DNA from: Tenrec ecaudatus | Taxonomy: Eukaryota > Chordata > Mammalia > Afrosoricida > Tenrecidae | NCBI RefSeq assembly: GCF_050624435.1 | Contig: NC_134536.1 | Location: forward strand, 8,374,758 to 8,438,757 | Length of the DNA: 64,000 nucleotides | Direction: 5' to 3' | Part shown: piece by piece, positions 32,976 to 45,232 of the stretch | How positions within the stretch are numbered: position 1 is the stretch's first letter | Layout: the number at the start of each line of letters is the position of its first letter | Notes under the pieces: model-generated | What the model was told of the DNA's origin: nothing | Databases searched by the model: none | The model's input: only the letters and a program-made list of their open reading frames with translations | Position numbers and translations under genes: made by a program

Positions 32976-34604
32976 TGTTTCAGGCTATTTCCCATGTGTC
33001 ACAATCCAGGACTTAATTGTGTAGACTTTGAAATTGACTCCTAAGAGACCAAAGATCTAACTTATTAGGCTCTGTGGCACATTGAATTCTTTTAAGTAAT
33101 GACATTGTCTTTGGACAGAATAGAGTGACTGATGGATGATGAAACCAGAGGTCTTGTGTCATGGCATGATAGGATGATGGATAAACGTATTCTTCATCTT
33201 AAAAACAAAGTTCTGATGAATTCATTGCTCCAAGATGCTCCCTCTTATAGCAAAGTAATTCAGGTCAAGGATCTTAAAGGAAAGATCTGTGTAAGGAAAA
33301 GGCTTGTATAGATGGTGACTGGAGTTTAAAAGTTCCCTTATGCTCATCATCATCTCAGACCACAGGGAAGGGTCCACAAATATTTGTATAGGTGGTTAGA
33401 AAACACAGGCTGCTGTTGTTTGCCGAGCTGCGACGTTTCTCTGGACCTGGACACATTCTTGGCACCTGTCGTCATGGCGTCCCTCCAGGACTTAGCTCCC
33501 AGTTGAGTAGCTTTCTCTCCAACCAGATGCTTTTGCTCAAGTCGTAGGCCTTTGGGGAAGAGCTCCCAGTGTTTCTCATGTGGAATTCCAGCTGCCTTTT
33601 CGTTTGGAGACAATAGAACTTACTGGTGGATTGATAGCCGAATTTCTTGGTTGCTTTTTTTGGAAAGACCAGGCAAGGCCTCTTTGGGGGGTCAGCATAG
33701 CTCCTCTGGTTCTCAATGAATATCCTTGGGTTTCGACTGTTTTGTGACTGCGCTCTGTCTCAGGAGCTATTGGGTTAGTACGGAGGCTGTTAAACCCATC
33801 ATAGCTATAAAACCACTGCAGCCAACACGCTGTCACTAGAAAATGTTATTATGATGAATACTCCACATGTTGGAAGCCCGCTACTCCATCATCACTTCCT
33901 ACATCAGGGTTCCCTCCAGTGCCACTTGGAGTTGCTCCTTCTCATTGCCACAGTGATGATCAAGGTCCCAGTGTCATTTTGCCCTGATAGCTTGGACCAG
34001 ATCCTTGACCAGGCTCCTTAACAACCAGACTCTTCCACTTCCTCCTAGGGGGCTCAGATGCAGGGTGTTAGCCAGATCTAGATCACTGCAAGGAACAACT
34101 AGCTAATTTTAAAAGGAGGAAAGTCCAAAACATAGGTGCAGGAAAATGACTAGTTCCTAGACTTCTCTGAAACCCAGAGACGTGGAAGCACCAGGATCTC
34201 TCTCTGTCTTACTGCTCCTCTCTCAATACTCTCTGTTGTGTGCCCCAGATCCACATGATAGGAACCAGGGACCCCAGGGACTGGGCTTCAGATGCACCAG
34301 CTGCAGTCCCAGAGAGAGGGCAGGGTCGTGAATAGTGTTGCTCACGCAGATCATACTGATGGAGCAGACGTGGGAGAAACAGATCCCCAAAGGGGAATTC
34401 TTCTCTGATAAAGCAATGCAGTGTCTTTCAACCGAGGGACATTTAATCAACCACCAACCTTTCCACAGCTTGCTTGTTCAGTTTCTGAGTCGTCAGAGAA
34501 ACCCGTAACCATTTGAACTTCCTTCCTCTTGACCAAACAGGGTAAAACTTCCCTTCTGGGCAAGTAAGTTGAGGCAACCTTTCCATGTCTAGAACCTCTC
34601 CAGC
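32976..34604. other. Unassigned sequence, no named repeat
   Basis: This stretch shows no transposon motif I recognise. Two overlapping minus-strand frames of 87 and 86 codons (33350-33613 and 33576-33836) are open in different frames, but match no family I know and have no splice or retrocopy signature. Confidence 0.35.
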
Positions 34605-34800
34605 TCTAGATGGTCATTGACTTAACTGCTGCCGAGTTTATTCCAACTCACAGCAAGCCCTGTAGGACAGAATGAAAATGTTACATAGAGTTTCAGAGAT
34701 GAAATATCTGGGGGGAACAGACAGCCTCATCTTTCTCACACAGAGCAGCTAATGAGTTTGAACCATCAACCTTGTGGTTACCAGGCCACTGGGGTTTCTT
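34605..34800 (-). mobile_element. AfroSINE
   Basis: In reverse: 'ctgctgccgagtttattcca', 'aagccctgtaggacagaatg', 'gagtttgaaccatcaacctt', 'ccaggccactggggtttctt'. It is complete in outline. Confidence 0.75.
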
Positions 34801-34858
34801 TGTTGAGACTCAGATAAGCAAATTAATGTGTGTATAGGACTCTTAATTGTGTTGTGTT

Positions 34859-34880
34859 ACACACACACACACACACACCT
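34859..34880 (+). repeat. (AC)n microsatellite
   Basis: About ten perfect AC units. Confidence 0.9.
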
Positions 34881-35274
34881 ACTCCTATTATTCTATTTTC
34901 CCCAAAATTTAAGGTTGTGGAAACCCCGTGTCAACTCGGGCTTCTATTGGCACCACTTCCCCCACAGCTTGCGTTCATTTTCGTCTCTGGGTCACATTTT
35001 AGTCATTTTCATCATACTTCAAAGTTTTTCATAATACTGTTGCACACTTCCACCACTTGTCTGTCAGTTCGTTAAACTGTGTTGACCTGGGTGATACTGG
35101 AAGCTATGTCACTGGATTTTCACATACAGGCAGGACAGGCTTCAGCACCTATTCCAGACTGAAGCTCTCATACAGAGGGTGCATGTCCTCTCAGTCCATT
35201 CATTCAGCTTGAGAGAAAGGTGTCTGAGGACAGTGTTTGGCTTGAGTGAACTGTTGTGGATGCATGTTGTGGTC

Positions 35275-35433
35275 GTTATATAACCATTTGTCAATTTGAG
35301 AGGATTAAGAGTATAGGGGTGGCTCTGTCAATCAGGTCATACATAGCCAGTGAGGCCGCTTTGTGGGCATGGCCTTCTCCTGGGGATTCTGGGAAGTCCT
35401 GTATTCCTTCTTGGAGGCAGGAGACAAACACTG

Positions 35434-35530
<97 letters not shown>

Positions 35531-35915
35531 CCCTCCTCAGTCACTGCGAGATGTTGACATTGACAAGCAACATGGAGATAGACTGATGGCAGCCAGAGGC
35601 TCAGCACTAGAGAAGTCACATGGAGACCCCTCCAGTGCTGAGATGCTTACAACACCACTGGATCCAGAAGACTTCCCACCCACTGGCCTGTGATTTTCCT
35701 GCATTCAGTGTCATTGCATGTGCTTTGTGAGTCTGAAGAGGGCTTTATAGATGGGTATCAGACATACGGGCTAATATTGGACTTATGGACTGGATCTGGA
35801 CTTGACTGAGTTGTTGTCTTAATGTACAATTACACTTTATTTAAAGCTCTTTCTTATACGCATATGAGTCTCCCTGGATTTGTTTATCTAGTCTACCAGG
35901 ACTAACACATTCTTC
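35275..35915 (+). mobile_element. ~500 bp unclassified repeat, copy 5, enlarged by a (TC)n tract
   Basis: The copy begins near 'accatttgtcaatttgagag', includes 'tctgtcaatcaggtcataca' and ends near 'ctagtctaccaggactaaca'. Between its two halves lies a 92-bp TC run that other copies lack; they have a short CT-rich stretch there ('cctctctttctcctgagg' at 38341). Confidence 0.7.
35437..35528 (+). repeat. (TC)46 perfect microsatellite
   Basis: An uninterrupted run of 46 TC dinucleotides. It gives Ser-Leu and Arg-Glu repeats in open frames on both strands, which are not genes. Perfect runs of this length are usually polymorphic. Confidence 0.97.
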
Positions 35916-36002
35916 TTCATAGAAAACAACTTCTCTGGTTATTTGCTCAGCATACAGATTGAATAAGTATGACGAGAGGATTCAACCCTTATGCACATCC
36001 TT

Positions 36003-37772
36003 TTTTTTCTTTAAAAATAATTTTACTGGGGGCTCATACAACTCTTATCACAATCCATCCATCCATCCATTGTATCAAGCACATTTGTACATGTGTTGCC
36101 ATCATCATTCTCAAAACATTTTCTTTCGACCTGAGCCCTTGGTATCAGCTCCTCATATTTTCCCCTCCCTCCCTTGCCCCTCTCCTGCACAAACCCTTGA
36201 TAATTATAAATTATAATTGTTTTTTCATTTCTTACACTGTCCGACATCTCCCTTCACCCACTTTTCTGTTGTCTGTGCCCCGGGGAGGGAGTTATATCTA
36301 CATCCTTGTGATTAGGTCCCCCTTTCTACCCCACCTTCCCCTTGCCCTTCTGGTATCACTACTCTCGCTATTGGTCCTGAGGGGATTATATGTCCTTGAT
36401 TCCCTGTGTTTCCAGGTCTTATCTGTACCAGTGTACATCCTCTGGTCTAGCCAGCTTTGTAAGGTAGAATTGGGATCACAATAGTGGAGGTGGGGATGGG
36501 GGGGAAGGAAGCATTAAAGAACTAAAGGAAAGTTGTGTTTCATCAGTGCTACACTGCACCCTAACTGGCTTGTCTCCTCCCCGTGATCCATCTGTAAAGG
36601 GATGTCCGTTGCCTACAGATGGGCTTTGGGTCTCCACTTCACATGCCCCTTTATTCACAAAGATATGATTTTTTTGTTCTTTGATGCCTAGTACCTGATC
36701 CCATTGACAGCTCATGATCACACAGGCTGGTGTGTTTCTTCCATGTGGGTTTTGTTGCTTCTGAGCTAGATGACCACTTGTTTGATTTCAAGCCACTGAG
36801 ACCCCAGATATTATATCTTTTGATAGCCTGGCACCATCAGCTTTCTTCACTACATTTGCTTATGCACACACTTTATCTTTAGCGATGGTGTTAGGAAGGT
36901 GAGCATCATGGAATGCCAGTTTAATAGAACAAACTGTTCTTGTATTGAGGGAGTACTTGAGTAGAGGCCCAATGTCCATCTGTTACCTTAATACTAAACC
37001 TATAAATATATGCACATTGATCTATTTCCTCATCACCATATATAAATATATTTACATATGTACATGCTTGTATTTAGACCTCTATAAATTCCCTTTGCCT
37101 CCTAGTTCTTTCCTCTATTTCCTTTTACTTTCCTCTTGTCCTTCTATTATGCTCAGCCTTCATTTGGGTTTCAGAAATTCCTCTCGATTACATTGCCCTT
37201 GATCAAGCCTTACCAGGCTTCCTACACCCTCCTCGCCATCGATTTTGGATCACTTGCTCCCCTGTCCCTGGGTTTGTTAGCACCCACTTCCTTTCCCTGC
37301 CTCTCCCTCTCCCATGTTCCCCTGGAACTATCAGTACCGTTGTTTTTCCCTCCAGACAGTTTATCCTGCCTATCTTGTCTACCTAGAAGTGCAGATATAA
37401 TAATATGCACACAAAAAACAAGATAGAGCAAAACAAAGCAACCAAAGAAAAGAAAACAAGACAACCACAAGAACAACACACCAATGACAAAAAAAGAAAA
37501 GAAAACCCTGTACATAGTTCAAGGTCTGTTTGTTGACCTTTAGGAGTATCTTCCAGTCGAATCTGATGGGGTGCCACACCCTGACCCTAATGTCTATCTT
37601 TGGTATTCCCTCGGGACTTCTTTGCTCTGCTCCTCTTGCTGTTCTTTTGCACACCCTTCATGATTTGCCTCGGTGTGGTGGGGTCAGATCTGGCACAATT
37701 CCTGCACTGTCTTCAGTGTTGTACCTGTAGGGTTATGGGTCAGTGAGGGATGTTGTGTCTCATAGTGGGGCA
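36003..37772 (-). mobile_element. 5'-truncated L1 (family A), inserted in RTE
   Basis: A 1.77-kb 3' UTR on the minus strand starts at a T-rich tract followed by 'ttttactgggggctcataca'. Flanks 'atgcacatcctttt' (near 35991) and 'atgcagatctttt' (near 37772) are nearly the same and fit a target-site duplication. It has one copy of the segment duplicated in 17291-19301. It is the best reference for family A because it is uninterrupted. Confidence 0.85.
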
Positions 37773-37779
37773 TGCAGAT

Positions 37780-38200
37780 CTTTTCTGATTTTAAACCATG
37801 CAGTATGTCCTTGTTCTGTTGATACAACTTCTTCTTGATCCATGTACAAGTTCTGCATGGGCACAACGAATAATTCTGGAATTCCCATTCCGCCGAAGGT
37901 GATCCATAATTTTGTGTGTGTGTGATCTACACAGTTGAATGCTTTGGCATAGTCAACAAAACACAAGTAACACATTTCTGGTAGTCTCTGCTTTGAACCA
38001 AGATCCATCTGACATCAGCAATAATATCCCTTGTTCCAAGTCCTCTTCTGAATCTGGCCTGAGCCTCTGGCAGCTCCCTGTCAATATACTGCTGCAAATT
38101 TTGTTGGGTGATCTTATGCAAAATTTACTAGTATGTGATGTTAGTGCTAATAGTCTATATTTTGAGCATTCTTTTGACCCAAATATTGATCTCTGCTTGT
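37780..38200 (-). pseudogene. RTE reverse transcriptase core, frameshifted
   Basis: Minus-strand translation gives 'RELPEAQARFRRGLGTRDII' in one frame (38121-37927) and 'FVDYAKAFNCVDHTHTKLWI' in another (38008-37760). The second carries the RT motif DYAKAFDC with D to N next to it. These are diagnostic of RTE/BovB RT. A frameshift between the two segments and an indel at the 'tgtgtgtgtg' run near 37916 break it. Confidence 0.85.
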
Positions 38201-38204
38201 CAGT

Positions 38205-38690
38205 TGGTGTGGTAGTTAACTAATCTCATGTCTATTTGAGGATATTAAGAGTGAAGGGGTGGAGTCTAGCCTGTCAATCAGGTCACAGCCTGATGATGCT
38301 TCCTTTTGGGTGTGACCTTCTAATGAAAATTCTGGAAACGTCCTCTCTTTCTCCTGAGGGGTGGGCCACACACACTCTCTGCTTCACCTTCTTGTTGAGG
38401 AGCCACACTTAGAGAGCCAGAGGGGTCAGTACTGAGATGCTTCCACTGGCATTGGATCCATAAGACTTTACACCCACTGGTCTATGATCTTACTGCGTTC
38501 AGCATCATTGCATGTGCTGTGTGAGTCTGAAGAGGAATTTATGGACTAGTATTAGACATATGGGCAAATATTAGACTTATGGACTTGATCTGGACTGTGC
38601 TGGGATGTTTTCTCAATGTACAATTGCACTTTGCTATAAATCTCTCTCTTATATACATATCAGTGTCTCTGGATTTGTTTCTTTAGTCAA
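38205..38690 (+). mobile_element. ~500 bp unclassified repeat, copy 6, inserted in RTE
   Basis: Begins near 'ggtgtggtagttaactaatc', contains 'gtcaatcaggtcacagcctg' and 'gggctgggatg'-like sequence, and ends 'atttgtttctttagtcaacc'. It lies inside the minus-strand RTE, so it is younger than that RTE. Confidence 0.7.
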
Positions 38691-39261
38691 CCATTGGTCA
38701 AGTAGCTGGCTTGCAAATTTCCTGGCATAGACGAATGGGTGCTTCAAGAGCTTCATCAGCTTGTTGAAACATTTCAATTGGTCTTCCATCAATTCTTGAG
38801 CCTTGCTTTTGCTTAACTATTTCAGTGCAGCTCAAACTTCTTCCTTCAACAACATTGGCTTCGCTCATATGCCGCCTCCTGAAATGGTGCGATGCTTACT
38901 AGTTCTTTTTGGTACAATCACTCAGTGGCTTTTCCCTCTCATTTTAATGCTTTCTGCATCTTCTAACATTTTGTTCACAGAATCTTTCAATACCGAAACT
39001 TGAGGCTTGAATTTTTTGAGTTCTTTCAGTTTAAACTGTGCGGAGCATGTTCTTCCCTTTTCATTTTCTAGCTCTAGGTCTTTGCATATTTCATTATGAT
39101 ATTTGACTTTTTCTTCATGAGCTACCTTTTGAAATTTTTTATTAATCTCTCTTTGACTTTATCCTTTCTTCCATTTACTTTGCCTACTCTATAATTAAAA
39201 GCAAGTTTCAGAATGTCTTCTGACATCCACTTTGATCTTTTTTTCTTTTCTGTCTTAAAAA

Positions 39262-40011
39262 AATTAGTCATTTTATTGGGAGCTCTTACAGATATCATAA
39301 CATTCCATAGTTCAATCATATCAAGCAGTATTATACAATTGCTATCACAATCAGTTTGAAAACATTTTCTTTTTTCTTGAACTCGTTGATAACAGCTTAC
39401 CTTTGTCCCCTACTTCCTCCACCCTACCCCCCACCAGGAACCCTTATTTATTTTGTCCCTATAATAATAATTTGTTTACCATATCTTACACAACCCAATA
39501 TATATAATTGTTTTTTGATCCCCTTGAGTGGGGTTATATAGTCATCAGTGCTATCAGCTCTCTATTCCCATCACACCCCTTCTTGTATCCTCAGGGAACC
39601 ATTACTCCTGCTACGGTTTTTGTAGGGTTATCTGTCTTGGCTTTCATGTACTGAACAATCTTAAACATACAAGTGAACATACACAAATTTAATATGATTA
39701 ATGAGGTAAAACAAATTAAAACCATAATAGTAAGGGGAGGAAATATTAAAGAACTAGAGGATAGTTATGTGCTTCGTCAGTGCTATACTCACACCCTGGA
39801 TTTATCATTCCTTCCATATAGCCCTTCTGAGAGGGACTGTCCAATTATCTTACAGGTGGATTTGGGGTCTCCACTACATTCTCATCCCTTCACATAGATT
39901 TGGTTGCTTGTGTTTGAACTTCTGAAGTGGCCATCTAGCAGGGAAGCAACAAAGTCCACATGGAAGAAGCACACCAATCTGTGTGTTCAAGAGGTGTCAG
40001 TGGGAAGAGGT
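39262..40011 (-). mobile_element. L1 3' UTR (family B), inserted in RTE
   Basis: In reverse: 'cattttattgggagctctta', 'cattccatagttcaatcata', 'ctatcacaatcagtttgaaa'. Flanks 'ttttctgtctta' (39244-39257) and 'tttttcctgtcttaa' (40012-40026) fit a target-site duplication with a small indel. It is the clearest family B copy. Confidence 0.75.
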
Positions 40012-41357
40012 ATTTTTCCTGTCTTAATCACCTTTTGCTTTCTTCATGAATGATGGTCTGGATGTCCTTCCACAGCTTATCACGCTTTCTGTCATTAGTA
40101 CCCAACGTGTCAATGCTGTTCTTAAGATGTTTTCAGAATTCAGGTGGGATAGACTTCAGGTCATATTTTGGCTCTCTTAACTTGTCTTCATTTTCTCCAG
40201 CTTCAACCTGAACCTGCGTTTGAACAATTGATGGACTGCTCTACATGTAGCCCTGACCTTGTGTTATCTTCTGATATGGAACTTCTCCAATGTTTCTTCC
40301 CCAAAGTTTAGTATCTTTGGCTTGTCTGTATTCCATCTGTAGAATTCTATGTGTAGGTATGGTCGCCTTTTGTGTTGTTACTTTGAGCAAGTTGTTGGTC
40401 CTGCAAAATGCTACCACATGATCTCGTTTACTTTCTGTCACGAAGACCATGTTTTCCAACTACTGTTGTTTTCAACGTTGCATTCCTATCACCAATAATT
40501 AGCGATGCATCTTGATTTTATGTTTGATCAATTGCACAATGAAGATGTTGGTAGAATTCTTTAATTTCTTAGTCACTAGCTTTTGGTTTTGGTGCATAAA
40601 TTTGACTAAAAGTTGTATTGATTGTATTTCCTCAAGAGTCAGATAGATATGATCCTATTACAGACAGTATTGTACTTTCTGGTGGATTTTGAAATGTCCT
40701 TTTTGACAATGAATTCAATGCCATTCCTTTTGATTGTGTCATTCTGTTATAGTAAATCATATGGTTTTCTGTTTTAAAATAGCCAATATAAATTCATTTC
40801 AGCCCACCCATGCCTAAGTTATTGCTCTTTATGTGCTCCATTTCATTTTTTACCAACTCCAGATTTCCTGATTCATATTTCACACATTCCAAGTTCCTAT
40901 CATTAGCAGATTTTGAACTGTATTTCTTTCCCTGGAGTTGCGTACCGTCAGCAAATGACGTTACTGAAGGCCCCACCTCGACCCCGACAGGCTGTACTGG
41001 ATTCCCGCCACCATGGTTGACTCTACTTTGAGAAAGCAGTTCCTCTTCAATCACTTTGGAGTGCCCTCTCATCTGAGGGGCTCAAACTCTAGTACTATAT
41101 TTGACACTATCCTGCTTCTATTCATTAGGCCTTTAGTATCTGACAGGCTTTGATGCTATGTATTATGTTTTTAGTGGCTTCTTCATTAGAAATGGGCAGC
41201 AGATTCCTTTTTCACTATTGCTAGTCTGGAAACTCAGCTGAAACCTGGTCACTGTGGATGACCCTGCTGGCCTTTGAAATACCAGTGACACAGCTTTCAG
41301 CACCAGAGCGGCACACAAACCACCAAAGTATGACAAAGTAACTGACACGTGGTGAGT

Positions 41358-42180
41358 GTTGCCCACAGGACCTTTCAATACTGCAACTAGAGGGTTACGT
41401 TTTTTTCTTATGTTCTTTCTGTTGAAGATACCCTGAGTGTGCGCTTTCTATTTATTTTTCAACTCTAGATTTTTGCACATTTCTTTATAATATTTTACTT
41501 TGTCTTCTGGAGCTGTCCTTTGTAATTTTCTGTTCAACTCATACATGAAGAAAGAAAAATGACACTAAAAAGACAGGAAAGAAAGATCAATCTGGATGTC
41601 CAAAGAGACTCTGAAACTCGCTCTTCATCATAGAGTAGCTAAGGGAAATGGAAAAGCAGAGATTATGTTTAGTGATTTTCAGTAACCACTTTGTAATTTA
41701 ATGGACTTCTTCTGAAATTCTGAAGGGTCTTAAATTGTGCTCTAGTCACACGTGAACAACTTAGCTTGCTGTAATTTCATGGATCGTGATACCAACTCCA
41801 TGTATAATTTCTTTTGAACAGGTACAAATATGAATCTCATTTAAAAGGATCAGCACAAACCTTGTTCTACAAGATGGAGATTAAAGATGTGCCAAATGTC
41901 CAAATTCATCAAGCTTCCACACCTCTATTGTATCTAACACAGACTGCTCCTCTTTCCCTCAGGGCTCTCCCTCCCATCATTGGGTTCTATAGTTCCCTGC
42001 AGTCATGTCTCACAGAACTCAAATACCATCAAAGAAATGACTTGTACAGCTGTAGAGTCCAAAAAGTCCAAAACGTGTAGTTCAGACTATGAGGATTGTG
42101 AAGAATAAGACCTTCAATTGATTGCGGCCAGCCCACATCATAGAGGATAACCTGCTTTACTTGAAGGCAACTTATTTATT
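41358..42180. other. Mostly unassigned; short RTE fragment near 41450
   Basis: 'caactctagatttttgcaca' and 'ataatattttactttgtctt' at about 41450-41550 resemble the RTE linker near 39070 and may be a second minus-strand fragment. The rest is unassigned; the 88-codon plus-strand frame at 41814-42080 has no recognised domain. Confidence 0.4.
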
Positions 42181-42181
42181 C

Positions 42182-42770
42182 ATTTTTTACTGTCTTTATA
42201 GATTTTATCCTAGATTTCATATACAGAAAAACATACTTAAAAAACCCAACATAACAAAGTAAAACAGAGAAAACCTTCAATAAAAAGACAGTGCAAAATA
42301 TTAAAAACTGAACAAATTAAAAATGGGTCAAAAGGAAGATCGAGTGATAAGTTGCTAAATTTTCACCTAGCTGCATTTGTGGTAATTCCCTTTCCAGTGC
42401 ACTCTGCAGAATAGCAAGGCTCTTCACAGCCCTGGTCTATAGCCAGAAGGGGCTCACCAGAAGAGCCAACAGATTTAATCCCATGCAACTACTTCTTACT
42501 AAGTTTAGGTTACTGCTTGACCAAACTACTGCTCACTATAGCCTAGCCGAGTTGACACACACAGTTAACTATTGCACATCCTCTAGGCGTAGGGTCATAA
42601 ATTGTCCCTGCCATTGTTGTGCCCTCACCTTGGTCTGATGCCAGGACCATTTCTGCTCATTTGGGGGAGATAAACCTTAATGTCAATTGAGTCCTGGGTA
42701 CCAGTTTGTGAGGTTTAAGCCATTCATCTAAAGCTGGGTTGGGGAAAATATGGTCCCCAGCCAAATTCAG
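42182..42770 (-). mobile_element. L1 3' UTR, family B-like, diverged
   Basis: 'cctagatttcatatacagaa' and 'aaacccaacataacaaagta' align with 8440-8560, the inner part of family B. The terminal part is missing. Confidence 0.55.
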
Positions 42771-42887
42771 CTCACACTCTGATTTTATGTAGTCACCAAA
42801 CTTGGAATTCTTTTTTTTTTTAATGGAAAGTTAGTAAAAATCAAAACATGATGCAGTCCACAAAGCATAAAATATTTACTATTTAGC

Positions 42888-43400
42888 CTGTGATAATTAG
42901 GTTTTATGTCAACTTGGGTTGGCCAGGATTGTCCTATGATATGATCTAACATATTGTGGTCAAGTCCATGTGGGGATCTTCTACGAAGCAGCCAAGCACT
43001 TGTGGGAAAAATAGATCAGCCTTGATACAATTGAAGGAGGTTTCACTCAGGGTGTGATCTACTCTTAGTATCCATTGACAGTATGCAGAAGCTAGCTCAT
43101 GTCTACTGCTGAATCTGCATCCTGCATCTGGCTGTTGGCCTTCCTCTTTTTGTTCAGGAGCCATCGGCGGACTGCCACTCGTAGCTACATTTGGTGAACC
43201 TCAGATGCTTTCAGCTCTGCATCCACCATCCTGTGATCTTCCTGCTTCCTTTTCATCATACTCTGCAGCTGCATGAGTCAGGAGAAGTCTCCAGATTACA
43301 TCTGACCCACAGACTTAAACCAGATGGGACTTACCCACTTCTACAACTGTATGAAACATTTCTTGTCATGAATCTCTCTTTCTGAATATGTGTGTGTGTA
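42888..43400 (+). mobile_element. ~500 bp unclassified repeat, copy 7, diverged
   Basis: Starts 'gtgataattaggttttatgt' and 'caacttgggttggccaggat', and includes 'catccaccatcctgtgatct'. It is a diverged relative of the family, perhaps a separate subfamily. Confidence 0.5.
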
Positions 43401-43649
43401 AACTCAGAACCCTTTACAGCGGAAGTTTGCTGACTCCTATTTATTTAAGTAGCATTGGGGCAAATTCTTGGGGACTAACAGTCGCACCATCCTCAGAATG
43501 GATGGGAACTTGAGGGCAGCATGGGCACATTACCTTTTCACCCTGGAGGACTCCTGTGTACCCCCTGGCAGAGCTGAGCCTGTATGATGCTCCCCACCCC
43601 CCTCCATGGCTCATGTCTTTAAAGATATAGATTTATCAGATGGTAGAAG
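43401..43649. other. Unassigned sequence
   Basis: No feature recognised. Confidence 0.3.
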
Positions 43650-44270
43650 TGTCTACTGTCAAGGAATTCATTGACTATAATCACCACCCATGGAAACCGC
43701 AGTCAAGAAATCAAATAATGTACTACATTGGGCAAATTTGCAGCAACTTAATTGTGCTCTTTAAAGTGTTAAAAAGCAAAAATGTCATGTTGAAGATTAA
43801 CTTTGAGGGTGCTGCTGACCCGAGCTATGGTATTTTAAAAGGTCTCATATGCATGTGAAGGCTAGACAATGAATACGGGAGATCAAAGACAACTTAAGGC
43901 CTTTGAATTATGGTGCTGGCAAAGACTCTTGACAATAGCATGGGTTGCCAGAAGGATGAATAAATCTGTCTTGGAAGAAGGCAGAGTGCTGCTTTGCTAG
44001 GAGGATAGTGAGACTTTATTTCATGTACTTTGAACGTGTTGTCAGGAGGGACCAGCCCCCTAGAGAAGGACATCATGCATGGTAAGTAGAGAAACAGTGA
44101 AAAAGAGGAAAACCCCCAACAAGAAGGATTGACACAGTGGCTCCACCAATGGAGTCCCGCACGGGAATGCCTGGGAGGGTGCTGCCAGGCCAGGAGAGTG
44201 GTTTGTGCTGTTGTCTGTGGGGTTTTGATGAGCTGGAGCCAACTCGAGGACACCTAACAACGAAAACTCT
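43650..44270 (+). mobile_element. RTE LINE 3' region
   Basis: In order: 'cacccatggaaaccgcagtc', 'ctctttaaagtgttaaaaag', 'tttgaattatggtgctggca', 'gtgttgtcaggagggaccag', 'ttgacacagtggctccacca' and a tail 'ggacacctaacaacgaaaac'. It corresponds to the C-terminal RTE coding region and 3' end, but is broken by stops. It gives the single-copy form of the 30-bp repeat seen at 2122-2220. Confidence 0.85.
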
Positions 44271-45041
44271 GTCCTGAGTTAATTAGAAAAAATGGATAAG
44301 GAAATTCAAAGTTCCATTCCAATCATAATATTTTATTTAAACACATAAAAGGCCTTGACTCATCTCCTTCTCCCAGACAAGTGTAGCTACAGCCTCAATT
44401 AGGACTTAGATGATGTTGTCAGATCTGGGGAATGAATTGCCGAGTGCCAGGAAAATAATGCTGAAGTGTCTGTGCATGCACGGAGCTGGCTATATAGCTG
44501 CTCAGATGGATTTCCTGCACATTGGCAAACACCCGAGCCCTGAAGAACTTGACTCCAAGTTTTCCTAGAGTCCCTGAGGCCTCAGATACCTTCAGTGTCT
44601 TTTTTATTTAGTGTACCTTTATATGAATCCAAAGATCAAAGAGTTTGTTTTATTTAAGTGTGAAACACTTACAAACGTATTGAAAAATCTATTTGAGAAC
44701 ATTGATAAAATTGACCAAATATGGTGGAAGAAGTGATTTACTTTCTTAGAGCAGGCCCTGATATCAGTTGACTCCAGTCTCCAAACTTGTTCTAGAAATG
44801 TGGTAAGCAGTGCAGTAATAGGAACTCAGAGAGACTGGACTTGACTCAGTGTGATTTGAGCTAAGTCATATTCCTCTTACTAAAAGAGGTGACATTTTGA
44901 AAGGTGCTTGCTTGATACCTTAAATCAATGGAGCAATTTAAAATCAGAATAGGCTATCATTTTAGAAATGAGTACTAATGTAACATGGCATTTGTATGAC
45001 GTCTTAGAGGAATGACATTATATTGAATGTTTGTCCCACAT
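44271..45041. other. Unassigned sequence
   Basis: No recognised repeat or coding gene. Confidence 0.35.
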
Positions 45042-45232
45042 TTATCTAATTCTTACTATGTGCCGGATCCTGCTCTAGGAACATCATATATCTTAATGGA
45101 TTCAATTCTTACATTGCACAAGATGCGTGCTGTTATCATTTTCCTTTGACAGGGGAGGAAACTGAGGCATACAGTAAATGGTGTAGCTCAAATTTGCAGC
45201 CTCCTGGTTTAATTCCAGCACTAGCCATTTCC
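45042..45232 (-). mobile_element. MIR SINE
   Basis: In reverse: 'ctaattcttactatgtgccg', 'gaggaaactgaggcatacag' and 'cctggtttaattccagcact'. This is the classic MIR core order. MIR is old and shared by mammals, so it predates most other elements here. Confidence 0.8.

Larger units (their letters stand above)
35916..41357 (-). mobile_element. Nearly complete RTE (BovB-like) LINE with three nested insertions
   Basis: In reverse the element runs from its 5' region near 41357 ('ccctgctggcctttgaaata'), through the endonuclease part (about 40010-41110), a linker (38695-39250), the RT core (37780-38200) and a short downstream piece (35916-36002). The 3' end is missing. It is interrupted by L1 family A at 36003-37772, a ~500 bp repeat at 38205-38690 and L1 family B at 39262-40011. 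Sequence across each insertion joins smoothly. The reading frame has several shifts, so it is inactive. Confidence 0.8.

Noticed and set aside
35256-35693. 145-codon frame with Ser-Leu repeats, and its antisense Arg-Glu frame
   Set aside because: Both are created by the (TC)46 run inside an interspersed repeat; there is no gene signature.
35969-36484. 171-codon plus-strand frame, and similar ones at 17280-17741 and 48672-48966
   Set aside because: These frames recur at the same place in every family A L1 3' UTR and are the antisense or sense of that UTR. They are pyrimidine- or purine-rich and not coding.
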